Translations under genes and position numbers: made by a program
IMG/VR virus record: IMGVR_UViG_3300043595_000018
Location: 1 to 29,436 of that record
Source of the DNA: a virus
Direction: 5' to 3' (one strand)
Length of the DNA stretch: 29,436 nucleotides
Notes under the pieces: model-generated
The model's input: the letters and a program-made list of their open reading frames with translations, nothing else
What the model was told of the DNA's origin: nothing
Databases searched by the model: none
Shown here: positions 23,133 to 29,425 of the stretch, piece by piece
Numbering within the stretch: position 1 is the first letter of the stretch
How the letters are laid out: each line of letters starts with the position of its first letter

Positions 23133-23989
23133 GAGCGCGCCTTGAGCTGCGCGCTCGCCCAGTCGCGCAGCGCCTGCAGCTGGTCGCCGGTGACGCAGAT
23201 GCGATCCTCGCCCTGGCTGATCGCGAAGCCATCCCCGGCGCGCTGACAATGAATCGCGCCGCTCGCCGGGATCACGAAGTCATCGCTGGTGGCGGTGGCG
23301 ATGACAGACTTCGCCGCCCGCTGCATCACCTTCGCTCGCTTGCCGCGTTTGGCTGGCTTGCCGGTGCCCTGGCGCAACTCCTTCTGACGCGCTAGTACGC
23401 ACTGCTTGCACGGCTGCACGAGCTTGCCCTTGCAGGTGTAGAACTCGCCCTCTGCCTTGGGGTCTTCGCACCTGTTGCACTTGATCTTGGCCACTGCGGG
23501 CTCCTGGGTGGTTATGGAAGGTGGCGATGCAGGCTGACTAGCGGACATGCGCAAGTTGGCAAACTGATCGGAGATGCTTGAGCGCTCTGGCTCGCAAGTC
23601 GCTGCTCGACTTTCGTCAACCGCGACTTCAGGTGCTGAAAGTTTCGCGTCGACGCGGACTGGCGGCGGTACCGGCCGGCGTATCGGCGTGGGCGCTGGTG
23701 GCTCCGGTCTCACCTCTGCCGGCGCCCTGCGCTGGCTGGCGATCGCCGCGGCCGCGCTCTCGATGGACTGACCGCGCATGCCCTTCTTGGCTGCTGCCGT
23801 GAGCGCGTAGTTGCCCTCGCTCGTCACCTCGACCAGGCCGGCCGCGGTGAGCTGGTCGATGCTGAGGTTGACCAGGTGCTCGTTGCTCGGGTGGCGACGG
23901 CGGATCGCGGCGGAGGTCGCGGCGTGGCCGAGCTCGGTGATGGCCTCGAGGACTTTGGCTTTGATGCTGCCGGGTGCGATGGCTTCCAT
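23129..23989 (-). CDS. Winged-helix protein with central zinc ribbon
   Basis: A 286-residue protein. Residues 1-70 read as a winged helix (IKAKVLEAITELGHAATSAA, then SIDQLTAAGLVEVTSEGNYA). Residues 90-165 are Pro/Ala/Ser-rich and likely a linker. Residues 171-197 carry C171, C174, C186, C194 and C197 (KCNRCEDPK, then CKQCVLARQKE), a zinc-ribbon pattern followed by a basic stretch (GKPAKRGKRAKV). The C-terminus is a small mixed domain. Two nucleic-acid-binding-type modules suggest a regulator or replication accessory protein; this is inference. It starts two bases after the upstream stop and ends in an ATGA overlap. Confidence 0.62.
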   Translation of the reverse strand: MEAIAPGSIKAKVLEAITELGHAATSAAIRRRHPSNEHLVNLSIDQLTAAGLVEVTSEGNYALTAAAKKGMRGQSIESAAAAIASQRRAPAEVRPEPPAPTPIRRPVPPPVRVDAKLSAPEVAVDESRAATCEPERSSISDQFANLRMSASQPASPPSITTQEPAVAKIKCNRCEDPKAEGEFYTCKGKLVQPCKQCVLARQKELRQGTGKPAKRGKRAKVMQRAAKSVIATATSDDFVIPASGAIHCQRAGDGFAISQGEDRICVTGDQLQALRDWASAQLKARS

Positions 23990-23991
23990 GG

Positions 23992-24264
23992 TTAGTCGCG
24001 AGCCTTCACGACCGATAGGGCCTGGCGCTGCGTCGGCCGCTCAGGTTCAGCCGCAGGCCTGTCTGCCTCGATGAACCCCGTGCCCTCGCCGAGCGTACCG
24101 CCGGTGCGTAGAAAGTCCACCTCGACCTTTGCGGTGTTGATGATCACCTGCGCCACCTCAGCGATCGCCCGAGCCCGATCGAGCTCCATGGGCTTCTTGT
24201 CGTCGCGCAGGCTTTCGAGCGTTGCGAAGAGGTGATTTCGCAGGTCCTGGATGCGATTCTTCAT
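23992..24264 (-). CDS. Conserved small phage protein (MKNRIQDLRNHLF type)
   Basis: A 90-residue protein. The helical segment RIQDLRNHLFATLESLRDD followed by RARAIAEVAQVIINTAKVEV is one I associate with small conserved proteins in early regions of proteobacterial phages, usually close to an HNH gene; no function is known to me. The last 30 residues are polar and likely flexible. Its start lies 107 bp inside the end of the HNH gene in another frame, which is unusually long for this operon. The Shine-Dalgarno sequence (GGAG, 11 bases upstream) is loosely placed. Confidence 0.65.
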   Translation of the reverse strand: MKNRIQDLRNHLFATLESLRDDKKPMELDRARAIAEVAQVIINTAKVEVDFLRTGGTLGEGTGFIEADRPAAEPERPTQRQALSVVKARD

Positions 24265-24949
24265 TGCGTTGCCGCTCCCGCTTGTTGATCTGACGATTCA
24301 AGGCGCCGCGCAGCTGGATGAGCTGCGCAATCTCCTTGGGATAGTTGTGATAGGTGTTGCGCCGCATGAGCTCGGCGCGGCTAACTAGTTCGAGGCGATC
24401 GACGGTGATCTCCTCGAGCACCGTGGTGCGCTGGCCAGGCTTGAATGCAACGGCGTGGCCGTGTGGAATTGGACCGTTGTGCTCGATCCACACCAGCCGG
24501 TGCACTGGCACCCAGTTCTTGTAAACAAGGCCCGGAGGATGGTCTGCGACCTTGCGGTCTAGATAGCCATCCCGTGTCACTCGGTAGCTGCCGATCGGCA
24601 CCCAGGTCAGCGGTCGATTGCCCTTCTTGAACTGCGTCTCACGCATGCGCCCGCTTGACCAGCCAGGTCGGCGCAGCCCCTTGTTGCGCGGCACCGCGCC
24701 CTTCTTGAAGCGGGTCTTGCCGCCGATGTCGTTGTCAGGGCGGATGCGGCCGGCGAAGGGGCCTGCGAGATATGCTGCACTCTTGTGCAGGCCCATCTGG
24801 GTCGCCTTCGCATACACCTGGTTGATGGGCCGGCCGAAGATCTTCGCGAGCTGATACGCCGGGGTATCCGCGTACAGGCGGTGCAACTCATACAGCATTG
24901 GCCGGTGCCAGGGTCGGCGTGGCGCGAGAATGCCGCGGCTCTTGGTCAT
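24158..24949 (-). CDS. HNH endonuclease with N-terminal HTH and NUMOD-like motifs
   Basis: A 263-residue protein. ATG 24949 forms an ATGA with the 29-residue ORF and is preferred over ATG 25090. Residues 19-54 (ELHRLYADTPAYQLAKIFGR, INQVYAKATQMGL) are a helix-turn-helix. TRFKKGAVPRNKG near residue 80 is a NUMOD3-like DNA-contact motif. The HNH core is at 147-198: VPVHRLVW with H150, HGHAVAFKPG with H165, then LELVSRAELMRRN. The position usually occupied by Asn in NLELV is Arg here, so the metal site may differ. Such proteins nick or cut DNA and can be free-standing phage nucleases. The last 35 residues overlap the next gene out of frame and look non-conserved. Confidence 0.82.
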   Translation of the reverse strand: MTKSRGILAPRRPWHRPMLYELHRLYADTPAYQLAKIFGRPINQVYAKATQMGLHKSAAYLAGPFAGRIRPDNDIGGKTRFKKGAVPRNKGLRRPGWSSGRMRETQFKKGNRPLTWVPIGSYRVTRDGYLDRKVADHPPGLVYKNWVPVHRLVWIEHNGPIPHGHAVAFKPGQRTTVLEEITVDRLELVSRAELMRRNTYHNYPKEIAQLIQLRGALNRQINKRERQRNEESHPGPAKSPLRNARKPARRQEAHGARSGSGDR

Positions 24950-25035
24950 GCCGGCACCTCGAACAGGCGCTCGAGCTGGGCGGCGGTGCTGCTCAGCACG
25001 ATGGCGCTGAGCGGGAGGGTGCGCAGGTCGTTCAT
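24946..25035 (-). CDS. 29-residue coupled micro-ORF
   Basis: The ORF from ATG 25035 to TGA 24946 fits exactly between two genes: its start forms ATGA with the pentapeptide-repeat gene stop, and its stop forms ATGA with the HNH start. The product (MNDLRTLPLSAIVLSSTAAQ...) ends ERLFEVPA. The double overlap bridges two genes without a gap, which supports real translation even though the peptide is too short for a family assignment. It may serve mainly to keep ribosomes coupled. Confidence 0.55.
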   Translation of the reverse strand: MNDLRTLPLSAIVLSSTAAQLERLFEVPA

Positions 25036-25913
25036 GACTGCGCTGCCTGTTCGGCCGCTCGCGCCTTGATGTCCTCCAGCGCCGCCTCATTGCCGGCGAA
25101 GAAGTGAGGGCAGTAGCCGGCGGATGCCGTGTAGATCATGCGGCCGGCAGTGGCCGGGCCGTGCTGAAGCTCGAGCTGTACGCCCTTGTCGCCGGCCAGT
25201 GTGATCGCCCAGCCGGCACGGCAATGCGTCGTCTCGCAGACATGCCAGCGGCCCATGTCCAGCGTGCCGCCGCGCTCGATGGCCTGCAGGATCTGCTGGT
25301 CGATTGCTGGTATTACCGGCACATCGGGGTTACGCGCGCGGTAGCGCTCGGCCCGGCGCTGCTCTCGCTCCCAGCGCGGACGCTTGCGCTCTTCTTCGAA
25401 CTGCTCGCGAGTCACCTCTGGTGAAGCCTCACTGCTCGTTGGCATGTTTCGGGCACCCGCCAGGTAGGCACCCGCCAGGTCGGCACCCGCCAGGTCGGCA
25501 CGCGCCAGGTAGGCACCCGCCAGGTTGGCACCCGCCAGGTAGGCACCCGCCAGGTAGGCACCCGCCAGGTAGGCACCCGCCAGGTCGGCACCCGCCAGGT
25601 CGGCACGCGCCAGGTAGGCACCCGCCAGGTAGGCACCCGCCAGGTTGGCACCCGCCAGGTCGGCACGCGCCAGGTAGGCACCCGCCAGGTTGGCACGCGC
25701 CAGGTAGGCACCCGCCAGGTAGGCACCCGCCAGGTTGGCACCCGCCAGGTCGGCACCCGCCAGGTCGGCATCCGCCAGGTAGGCACCCGCCTTGAGAGCC
25801 TCTTTGATTGCATGGCCGAGCTGACGGCCTGAAGACTGCTCGGCGATCTCTGCTGGCAGCTCACACTCGAAGAGCGTGGCGCCGCTGAATCGATGCTTGA
25901 TTTCGATCTTCAC
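25032..25913 (-). CDS. Pentapeptide-repeat protein with C-terminal Cys/His domain
   Basis: A 293-residue protein starting at GTG 25913 with GGAG seven bases upstream, preferred over ATG 25982. Residues 1-43 form a small N-cap (IEIKHRFSGATLFECELP). Residues 44-153 are 22 unbroken pentapeptides of the form A-[DNY]-L-A-[GR], predicted to build a right-handed square beta-helix of about 5.5 coils. Residues about 160-195 are a charged linker. The C-terminal domain contains WHVCETTHCRAGWAITLAG, a motif I associate with phage proteins of unknown role. Some pentapeptide proteins mimic DNA and inhibit gyrase, but this one is not notably acidic, so that role is uncertain. It follows the Gp157 gene by about 100 bp. 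Confidence 0.82.
   Translation of the reverse strand: MKIEIKHRFSGATLFECELPAEIAEQSSGRQLGHAIKEALKAGAYLADADLAGADLAGANLAGAYLAGAYLARANLAGAYLARADLAGANLAGAYLAGAYLARADLAGADLAGAYLAGAYLAGAYLAGANLAGAYLARADLAGADLAGAYLAGARNMPTSSEASPEVTREQFEEERKRPRWEREQRRAERYRARNPDVPVIPAIDQQILQAIERGGTLDMGRWHVCETTHCRAGWAITLAGDKGVQLELQHGPATAGRMIYTASAGYCPHFFAGNEAALEDIKARAAEQAAQS
25455..25784 (-). repeat. 22 tandem copies of a 15-bp unit
   Basis: Twenty-two contiguous 15-bp units (coding consensus GCCTACCTGGCGGGT) encode the pentapeptide helix. Differences are confined to the first base of codon 2 (TAC, GAC or AAC; 11 Tyr, 7 Asp, 4 Asn), the first base of codon 5 (GGT or CGT; four Arg), and one GAT. Longer blocks recur exactly: units 3-6 equal 9-12, and units 12-15 equal 19-22, counting from the protein N-terminus. 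Confidence 0.95.
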
Positions 25914-26016
25914 AAGATAACTCCGTTGTTTAGATTGTAAGTGGCGACCCGCGCCCCGCGTGCCAGTGCCGTCTATCGGCAAGGCGTATGTGCACGTCGG
26001 GGCGGCAGGTCATTGA
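25914..26016 (-). promoter_or_regulatory. 103-bp leader before the pentapeptide gene
   Basis: This is one of the few real gaps in the minus-strand operon. It holds the sequence ACAACGGAGT that supplies the ribosome binding site for GTG 25913; the same word precedes the gene at 28816. No convincing promoter or terminator is seen. Confidence 0.35.
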
Positions 26017-26514
26017 TCAGGCCTTTATCTCGAGCCGCTCGCCGGTGCTGGTGTGGCAACCCGGGACCTCTTCGCCCGCCTTGATGGCCGCTGCGATGGC
26101 CTTGCGGTCGATGACCTTGGGCGGGGTCTCGGGTTGCCGCCAGAACTTCTCCGGGATGCTGTCTGCGTGGTCGATGACTACAGCCGGCGGGTTTTTCTTC
26201 ACCGAGATCGTTAGCCACGGCGAGGTGACTTTAGTGATTCCGCACGCCTGCAAGTTGAGCAGCAGGTATGCGTCGAGCGACGCAGCACGCTTACGCAGGA
26301 CTTCGGCGCGGGCCAGCATCTTGGCTGCGGCTGCCTCGATGCTGAGCGCCACGGACTCCAGGTTGCGGGAGAAGAGAGCCACGTTGGTGGCCTTCTCCTG
26401 AAGCTCTCCCTGCAGCCCCTCAAGCGTGTCCAGGAGCACCTCGGCAGGTATGTCCTCGGAGACCTCAAGGGCCTCCAGGGACTTGAACTGCTCGGTGATT
26501 TCGTAGAGTCTCAT
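26017..26514 (-). CDS. Siphovirus Gp157-family protein
   Basis: A 165-residue protein with the Gp157 layout: RLYEITEQFKSLEALEV at the start, a central long helix (KATNVALFSRNLESVALSIE, then ARAEVLRKRAASLDAYL), then the beta segment SPWLTISVKKNPPAVVI and a C-terminal part ending PGCHTSTGERLEIK. The family is common in early regions of temperate phages next to RecT/Erf-type recombination genes and has been discussed as linked to phage resistance, but its biochemical role is not settled. The start forms an ATGA with the upstream small gene. Confidence 0.85.
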   Translation of the reverse strand: MRLYEITEQFKSLEALEVSEDIPAEVLLDTLEGLQGELQEKATNVALFSRNLESVALSIEAAAAKMLARAEVLRKRAASLDAYLLLNLQACGITKVTSPWLTISVKKNPPAVVIDHADSIPEKFWRQPETPPKVIDRKAIAAAIKAGEEVPGCHTSTGERLEIKA

Positions 26515-26744
26515 GGTTGATTCTCCGGAGCAGAAAAGTCGACCACGACCTTCCCGACCTTGGCCCAGCCATATCGTCCATTGAGAGCTGCGGCGCGTTC
26601 CCGGGCTTGTTCCAGCGAGCCAGACTTTGCGGGGTACTGCTCATGAATAAGCGGACCCTCGGGCTCAATTAGTCGCTCTCCGGGTGCGCAGAATCTGAAG
26701 TTTGAATCGCGCTCAGTGACCACGCAGTAGAACTCGAGCTTCAT
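26511..26744 (-). CDS. Small unassigned protein between Gp157 and RecT-like genes
   Basis: A 77-residue protein bounded on both sides by ATGA overlaps, which makes it a confident gene. It begins MKLEFYCVVTERDSNFRFCA, then a helical segment (SLEQARERAAALNGRYGWAK) and a terminal strand VGKVVVDF, so a small alpha/beta fold. No catalytic motif is visible. Its location inside the recombination module suggests an accessory role, by position only. Confidence 0.68.
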   Translation of the reverse strand: MKLEFYCVVTERDSNFRFCAPGERLIEPEGPLIHEQYPAKSGSLEQARERAAALNGRYGWAKVGKVVVDFSAPENQP

Positions 26745-27514
26745 GGCTGCGCCACCTCGCCCGACGCCTCGGCTTTGAGTTTGGCCGCCGCCTCTCGGAT
26801 CAGCTCCAGCTGCTCGTCGTACGCGAGCGAGAACACGCCGATGGCGTTGGTGTCCTGTTTATCCTTTGCCTCTTGCCTGGCGCCCTTGAAGACCTCACGA
26901 AGGTCTTTCTCGGTGCCGCATTCCTTGATCTGCTGCAGCCACTCATCGACGATGGATTGGAGCATGGCGGGGCGGTCGGCAATGTTGATGGCCTGCTCAA
27001 CCGACTGAGGCAACTGAGGGTCGATGTCCTGGATTTCCTCGGGAGTGTAGACACCGGAGATGACGCTCGGGAATACGGTGCGCACGCCCTCGCTGATCAC
27101 TCTGGAGCGCAGCATCGCCCGTGAGTAGGCCTGCCACACCGGCCTGTTCCAGAGCTTCGCCCGCTCCGCCATCTCCTTGGTCCAGGCGATGGTTGCCGTG
27201 CCGCCCTTCACATGAGAGAACTTCGCCTCCACCTTGACGTCGGTGAGCGTGAGCCAATCCACCTTGCCGCCGGACTCCTGGAAGCGCGCCAGCATCGTGT
27301 CGGCCTTCAGTGTCGGCTTGCCCTCGATGATGTGGTAGTCGCGCACCGCCGTCATCGGATGGATGCCCTCGGACTGCGCCAGCATCATCAGCACCAGGGC
27401 TTGCTCTGGTGTCTTCATGCCGAACATACCGCACTTCGCGACGTTCGCGGCCATCCGCTCCATAACCGGGAAGCTCATTGCTTCGGCCGGCAATCGATTC
27501 TCTGGAACTCCCAT
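26741..27514 (-). CDS. RecT-like single-strand annealing protein
   Basis: A 257-residue protein. I use ATG 27514, with GAGG nine bases upstream, over ATG 27631, whose extra residues are Arg-rich and unlike the family. The N-terminal half has the RecT/Bet-type pattern: TPEQALVLMMLAQSEGIHPM, then AVRDYHIIEGKPTLKADTML, in which a helix ending G-x-x-P-M is followed by a strand with x-x-GKP. The middle (WNRPVWQAYSRAMLRSRVIS) also fits. The protein would anneal complementary single strands during phage recombination. I see no partner exonuclease in the window; it may lie upstream. It ends in an ATGA overlap. Confidence 0.78.
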   Translation of the reverse strand: MGVPENRLPAEAMSFPVMERMAANVAKCGMFGMKTPEQALVLMMLAQSEGIHPMTAVRDYHIIEGKPTLKADTMLARFQESGGKVDWLTLTDVKVEAKFSHVKGGTATIAWTKEMAERAKLWNRPVWQAYSRAMLRSRVISEGVRTVFPSVISGVYTPEEIQDIDPQLPQSVEQAINIADRPAMLQSIVDEWLQQIKECGTEKDLREVFKGARQEAKDKQDTNAIGVFSLAYDEQLELIREAAAKLKAEASGEVAQP

Positions 27515-27536
27515 CTCTATAACCTCGTGTGAAAAT

Positions 27537-27914
27537 TTATTCGGGAATCGATCCAAAGTCCGCCCGACACTCCGGACAAGGCGTACCCACGAACCCCGCC
27601 GCCGCACCCTGCTCGCAGCAGCGCTCGGCATCTCTCAGGACGTACCGCGCCGCATGTCCGGGCTTGCCGTCGACCGTGAAGCCCGCCTCCTGTAGAGCCA
27701 GCATCGCGTCGACGAAGCGCTCGGTTTGGACCTCGATGACGAACGGCGTCAACTCTGTGGGCGCGCTCAGAGCGATCTCGTGCGTGTGCTCGAGGGCATC
27801 CGCGCCGATCTGCAGGAGTGCGCCGATCGCCGGGTACTGCAGCTCCGCGGCGAGTAGCCGCGCCTGGCGCATGCGCACGACCAGGGCAGGGTTGTCTTCG
27901 AGGGCGGGCTTCAC
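27537..27914 (-). CDS. Unassigned early protein with C-terminal Cys pair
   Basis: A 125-residue protein starting at GTG 27914 in a GTGA overlap with csrA, so the two are translationally coupled. The N-terminal half is helical ([20 protein letters not shown]); then [20 protein letters not shown], and the C-terminus holds four Cys, two in a spaced pair (AERCCEQ, TPCPEC). A zinc site is possible. I recognise no family. The RecT-like gene starts 22 bp further on. Confidence 0.62.
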   Translation of the reverse strand: MKPALEDNPALVVRMRQARLLAAELQYPAIGALLQIGADALEHTHEIALSAPTELTPFVIEVQTERFVDAMLALQEAGFTVDGKPGHAARYVLRDAERCCEQGAAAGFVGTPCPECRADFGSIPE

Positions 27915-28102
27915 GGCCTGCCCCTCGCGGCCGCGGCTTCCTCAGCCTTCACGCGCTCGAAAATCTCCTCACGATGGACGGCCACTTCCTTGGGTGCGTT
28001 GACGCCCACGCGCACCTGCCGGCCCTTCACCCCGAGTATGGTGACCGTCACATCGTTGCCGATGCAGATCGTCTCGCCGATGCGTCTGGAAAGGATTAAC
28101 AC
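27911..28102 (-). CDS. csrA: CsrA/RsmA-type RNA-binding translational regulator
   Basis: A 63-residue protein matching CsrA over its full length: [20 protein letters not shown], then [20 protein letters not shown] and [13 protein letters not shown]. The RNA-contact residues known for E. coli CsrA, L4 and R44, are both present, so RNA binding should be intact. The family binds GGA-containing hairpins, often over ribosome binding sites, and represses or stabilises target mRNAs. The start is GTG 28102. In a phage it could tune host physiology or phage early mRNAs. The stop overlaps the next start (GTGA). The C-terminal tail (AAAARGRP) is longer and more basic than in the bacterial protein. Confidence 0.95.
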   Translation of the reverse strand: MLILSRRIGETICIGNDVTVTILGVKGRQVRVGVNAPKEVAVHREEIFERVKAEEAAAARGRP

Positions 28103-28121
28103 CCTTACTATCTCCTTGCAG
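28103..28121 (-). promoter_or_regulatory. csrA ribosome binding site with CsrA-like GGA motif
   Basis: Read on the minus strand, the leader contains CTGCAAGGAGATAGTAAGG directly before GTG 28102. AAGGAG (28117-28112) is the Shine-Dalgarno sequence with nine-base spacing, and CAAGGAGAT is close to the CsrA consensus ACARGGAUGU. Autoregulation is inferred. Confidence 0.5.
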
Positions 28122-28128
28122 TTACGGC

Positions 28129-28248
28129 TCAGCGGCCGCGAAGTAGATCTACCAGCCAGCGCGCGATCGAGCGGCGCTGACGAAAGTTGTAGAGATCGAA
28201 CAGCCGATAGCCGGCGATCCGAGCGTCGGGGAAGCAGCGTTGCCTCAT
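28129..28248 (-). CDS. 39-residue basic protein
   Basis: This ORF starts at ATG 28248 with a very strong GGAGGAGGA ribosome binding site that lies inside the end of the upstream gene, and its start forms ATGA with that gene. The product is Arg-rich ([20 protein letters not shown] at its C-terminus) and may form an amphipathic helix. It has no recognised family. Strong initiation signals and coupling support it despite its size. Confidence 0.55.
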   Translation of the reverse strand: MRQRCFPDARIAGYRLFDLYNFRQRRSIARWLVDLLRGR

Positions 28249-28382
28249 GCTTCCTCCTCCGCCATCAGGGACAGAAGCACGACCACCGCCACCACGCCCC
28301 AGCACAGAGCCGTGACTCCATCGGTCGCAATTGATGCGAGCACCAGGACCGTGAATGCCAGGGCTTTGGCGATGGCTTTCAT
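28245..28382 (-). CDS. 45-residue single-span membrane peptide
   Basis: This small ORF lies between two ATGA overlaps (28382 with the upstream stop, 28245 with the downstream start). The product starts [20 protein letters not shown] and continues with a second hydrophobic stretch ([15 protein letters not shown]) before an acidic end EEEA. The N-terminus could be a signal-like helix or a first span. No lipobox cysteine follows it. A membrane-acting early peptide such as a host-takeover or superinfection protein is possible but unproven. Confidence 0.58.
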   Translation of the reverse strand: MKAIAKALAFTVLVLASIATDGVTALCWGVVAVVVLLSLMAEEEA

Positions 28383-28678
28383 GCGAGCACCTTCGCGGGC
28401 GACCACGGGCACTGATCCCAGCTGCCGGCCTGCGGCTCATCGAAGGGCGGATACTTCTTTCGAAGATCCTGCGGGAGCGCGGCGCACAGCGTCTGGTAGC
28501 CGTAGATCGGATTGACCGGCGCTGCCGGGGCATCGATCAGGTACATCAGTTCGCGTGACTGCAGTCCGTCATCGAGTGTGATGACGTCGCGCATTTCGAG
28601 CGGACCGACAATCGTCACATCGCCCCACAGCATGTGGATCGCGATCTCGCCCACGTCGAACTGTTGCGGCTCGGTCAT
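28379..28678 (-). CDS. Unassigned early protein, 99 residues
   Basis: A 99-residue acidic, mostly beta protein: EIAIHMLWGDVTIVGPLEMR, then LDDGLQSRELMYLIDAP, then a Pro/Tyr-rich C-terminus (LRKKYPPFDEPQAGSWDQCP). The first half has the rhythm of small SH3-like barrels seen in phage early proteins, but I cannot assign it. It ends in ATGA with the membrane peptide gene and starts three bases after the upstream stop. Confidence 0.62.
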   Translation of the reverse strand: MTEPQQFDVGEIAIHMLWGDVTIVGPLEMRDVITLDDGLQSRELMYLIDAPAAPVNPIYGYQTLCAALPQDLRKKYPPFDEPQAGSWDQCPWSPAKVLA

Positions 28679-28681
28679 GGA

Positions 28682-28816
28682 TTACTCCGCCAGGATCAGC
28701 GCGCCGATGCGACGCATGAATCTGAAGGCATCGAAGCGGCGCTTCACATTGCCCAGGTTCGCCCGCTTCTCGCCGGGGCCGCGCAGGTCAATCCCTGTTG
28801 GGATAGAGAGCATCAT
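28682..28816 (-). CDS. 44-residue basic early protein
   Basis: I use the double ATG at 28816/28813; GGAG is present 12-15 bases upstream in the word ACAACGGAGT. A longer version would start at 28876 and overlap the upstream gene. The product is MMLSIPTGIDLRGPGEKRAN followed by a basic helix (VKRRFDAFRFMRRIGALI). Its stop is three bases from the next start. The family is unknown; the start is uncertain. Confidence 0.48.
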   Translation of the reverse strand: MMLSIPTGIDLRGPGEKRANLGNVKRRFDAFRFMRRIGALILAE

Positions 28817-28847
28817 GGGTGGGTCACTCCGTTGTTGTTTGCGCGGG

Positions 28848-29162
28848 TCAGCCGCCGTGCTCATGGCACGTCTCAAGATCGTCCTCGCAAAGCTGCAGCA
28901 GGTCCTTGAGCGCCTTCTCGCGTGTCGTATCCCAGCCGCACTGCCGGTCGTGGTTGGCGTTCTTCGCGTTCCAACAATCGACGCTGATCTGATAGAGATC
29001 GACGTCGATCACATCGCCGTTGCTGAGCGTGAGCGTGGTGCGCTCCGGGTGCGCGAGCGGCGAGTCCTCAGGTTGTGCAGCCTCGATCGCGGGCAGGTCT
29101 AGCGTGCCGAAGAAGGCGTCGAGCGTCTGAATGGTCGACAGGAAGAGCGCGTCGTTGCTCAC
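28848..29162 (-). CDS. Unassigned early protein, 104 residues
   Basis: It starts at GTG 29162, in a GTGA overlap with the upstream gene; the alternative ATG at 29219 would overlap that gene by 60 bp and adds Arg/Ala-rich residues of poor quality. The protein has a helix-strand start (NDALFLSTIQTLDAFFGTLD), a strand pair TTLTLSNGDVIDVDLYQISV, then CWNAKNANHDRQCGWDTTRE and a C-terminal acidic helix with Cys/His (LCEDDLETCHEHGG). It may bind metal. I recognise no family. Confidence 0.6.
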   Translation of the reverse strand: MSNDALFLSTIQTLDAFFGTLDLPAIEAAQPEDSPLAHPERTTLTLSNGDVIDVDLYQISVDCWNAKNANHDRQCGWDTTREKALKDLLQLCEDDLETCHEHGG

Positions 29163-29425
29163 GGCTGCACCGGGAGCGTGTCTTTCAACTGCTGCGCCAG
29201 GTCGCACCCAGGACCCCACTCGGCGCCGGCCTTGCCGTGCGCCAAGGCGACGCCATCCATTCGCCCGTAATAAAACGCCAGGCGCGCCGCACGCAGCACG
29301 AGCTGCTTGTCACTGGCATCTCTCGCGATCAGCTCGCGCGTGCTGGCTCCGTCCGAGCTCTCCAGCCAAGGCGTGAACGGATCCGGCAGCACGGGGACCG
29401 TGCGGACCAAAGACGGGGGGCTCAC
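29159..29425 (-). CDS. Unassigned early protein, 88 residues
   Basis: The GTG at 29425 forms GTGA with a stop from a gene off the right edge. The product begins MSPPSLVRTVPVLPDPFTPW and continues with a helical body (DKQLVLRAARLAFYYGRMDG) and ends LAQQLKDTLPVQP. It is soluble, with no cysteine motif beyond one C. It is the most upstream complete gene of the minus-strand operon in the window. No family is recognised. Confidence 0.55.
   Translation of the reverse strand: MSPPSLVRTVPVLPDPFTPWLESSDGASTRELIARDASDKQLVLRAARLAFYYGRMDGVALAHGKAGAEWGPGCDLAQQLKDTLPVQP

Noticed and set aside
25455-25784. The regular 15-bp array as a CRISPR
   Set aside because: The units are contiguous with no unique spacers, are in frame, and encode pentapeptides; no cas-type gene is nearby.
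25455-25784. Diversity-generating retroelement, suggested by the BPP-1-like capsid genes and by Tyr/Asp/Asn variation at AAC/GAC/TAC codons
   Set aside because: No reverse transcriptase, template repeat or variable-region pair is visible, the tail fibre shows no second copy, and the second-position A is never changed, unlike adenine-directed mutagenesis.
25304-25864. Long ORFs on both strands through the array reading HPPGR or VPTWR repeats
   Set aside because: A 15-bp unit without stop codons is open in several frames automatically; only the A-x-L-A-G frame has a family, a good start site and non-repeat domains at both ends.
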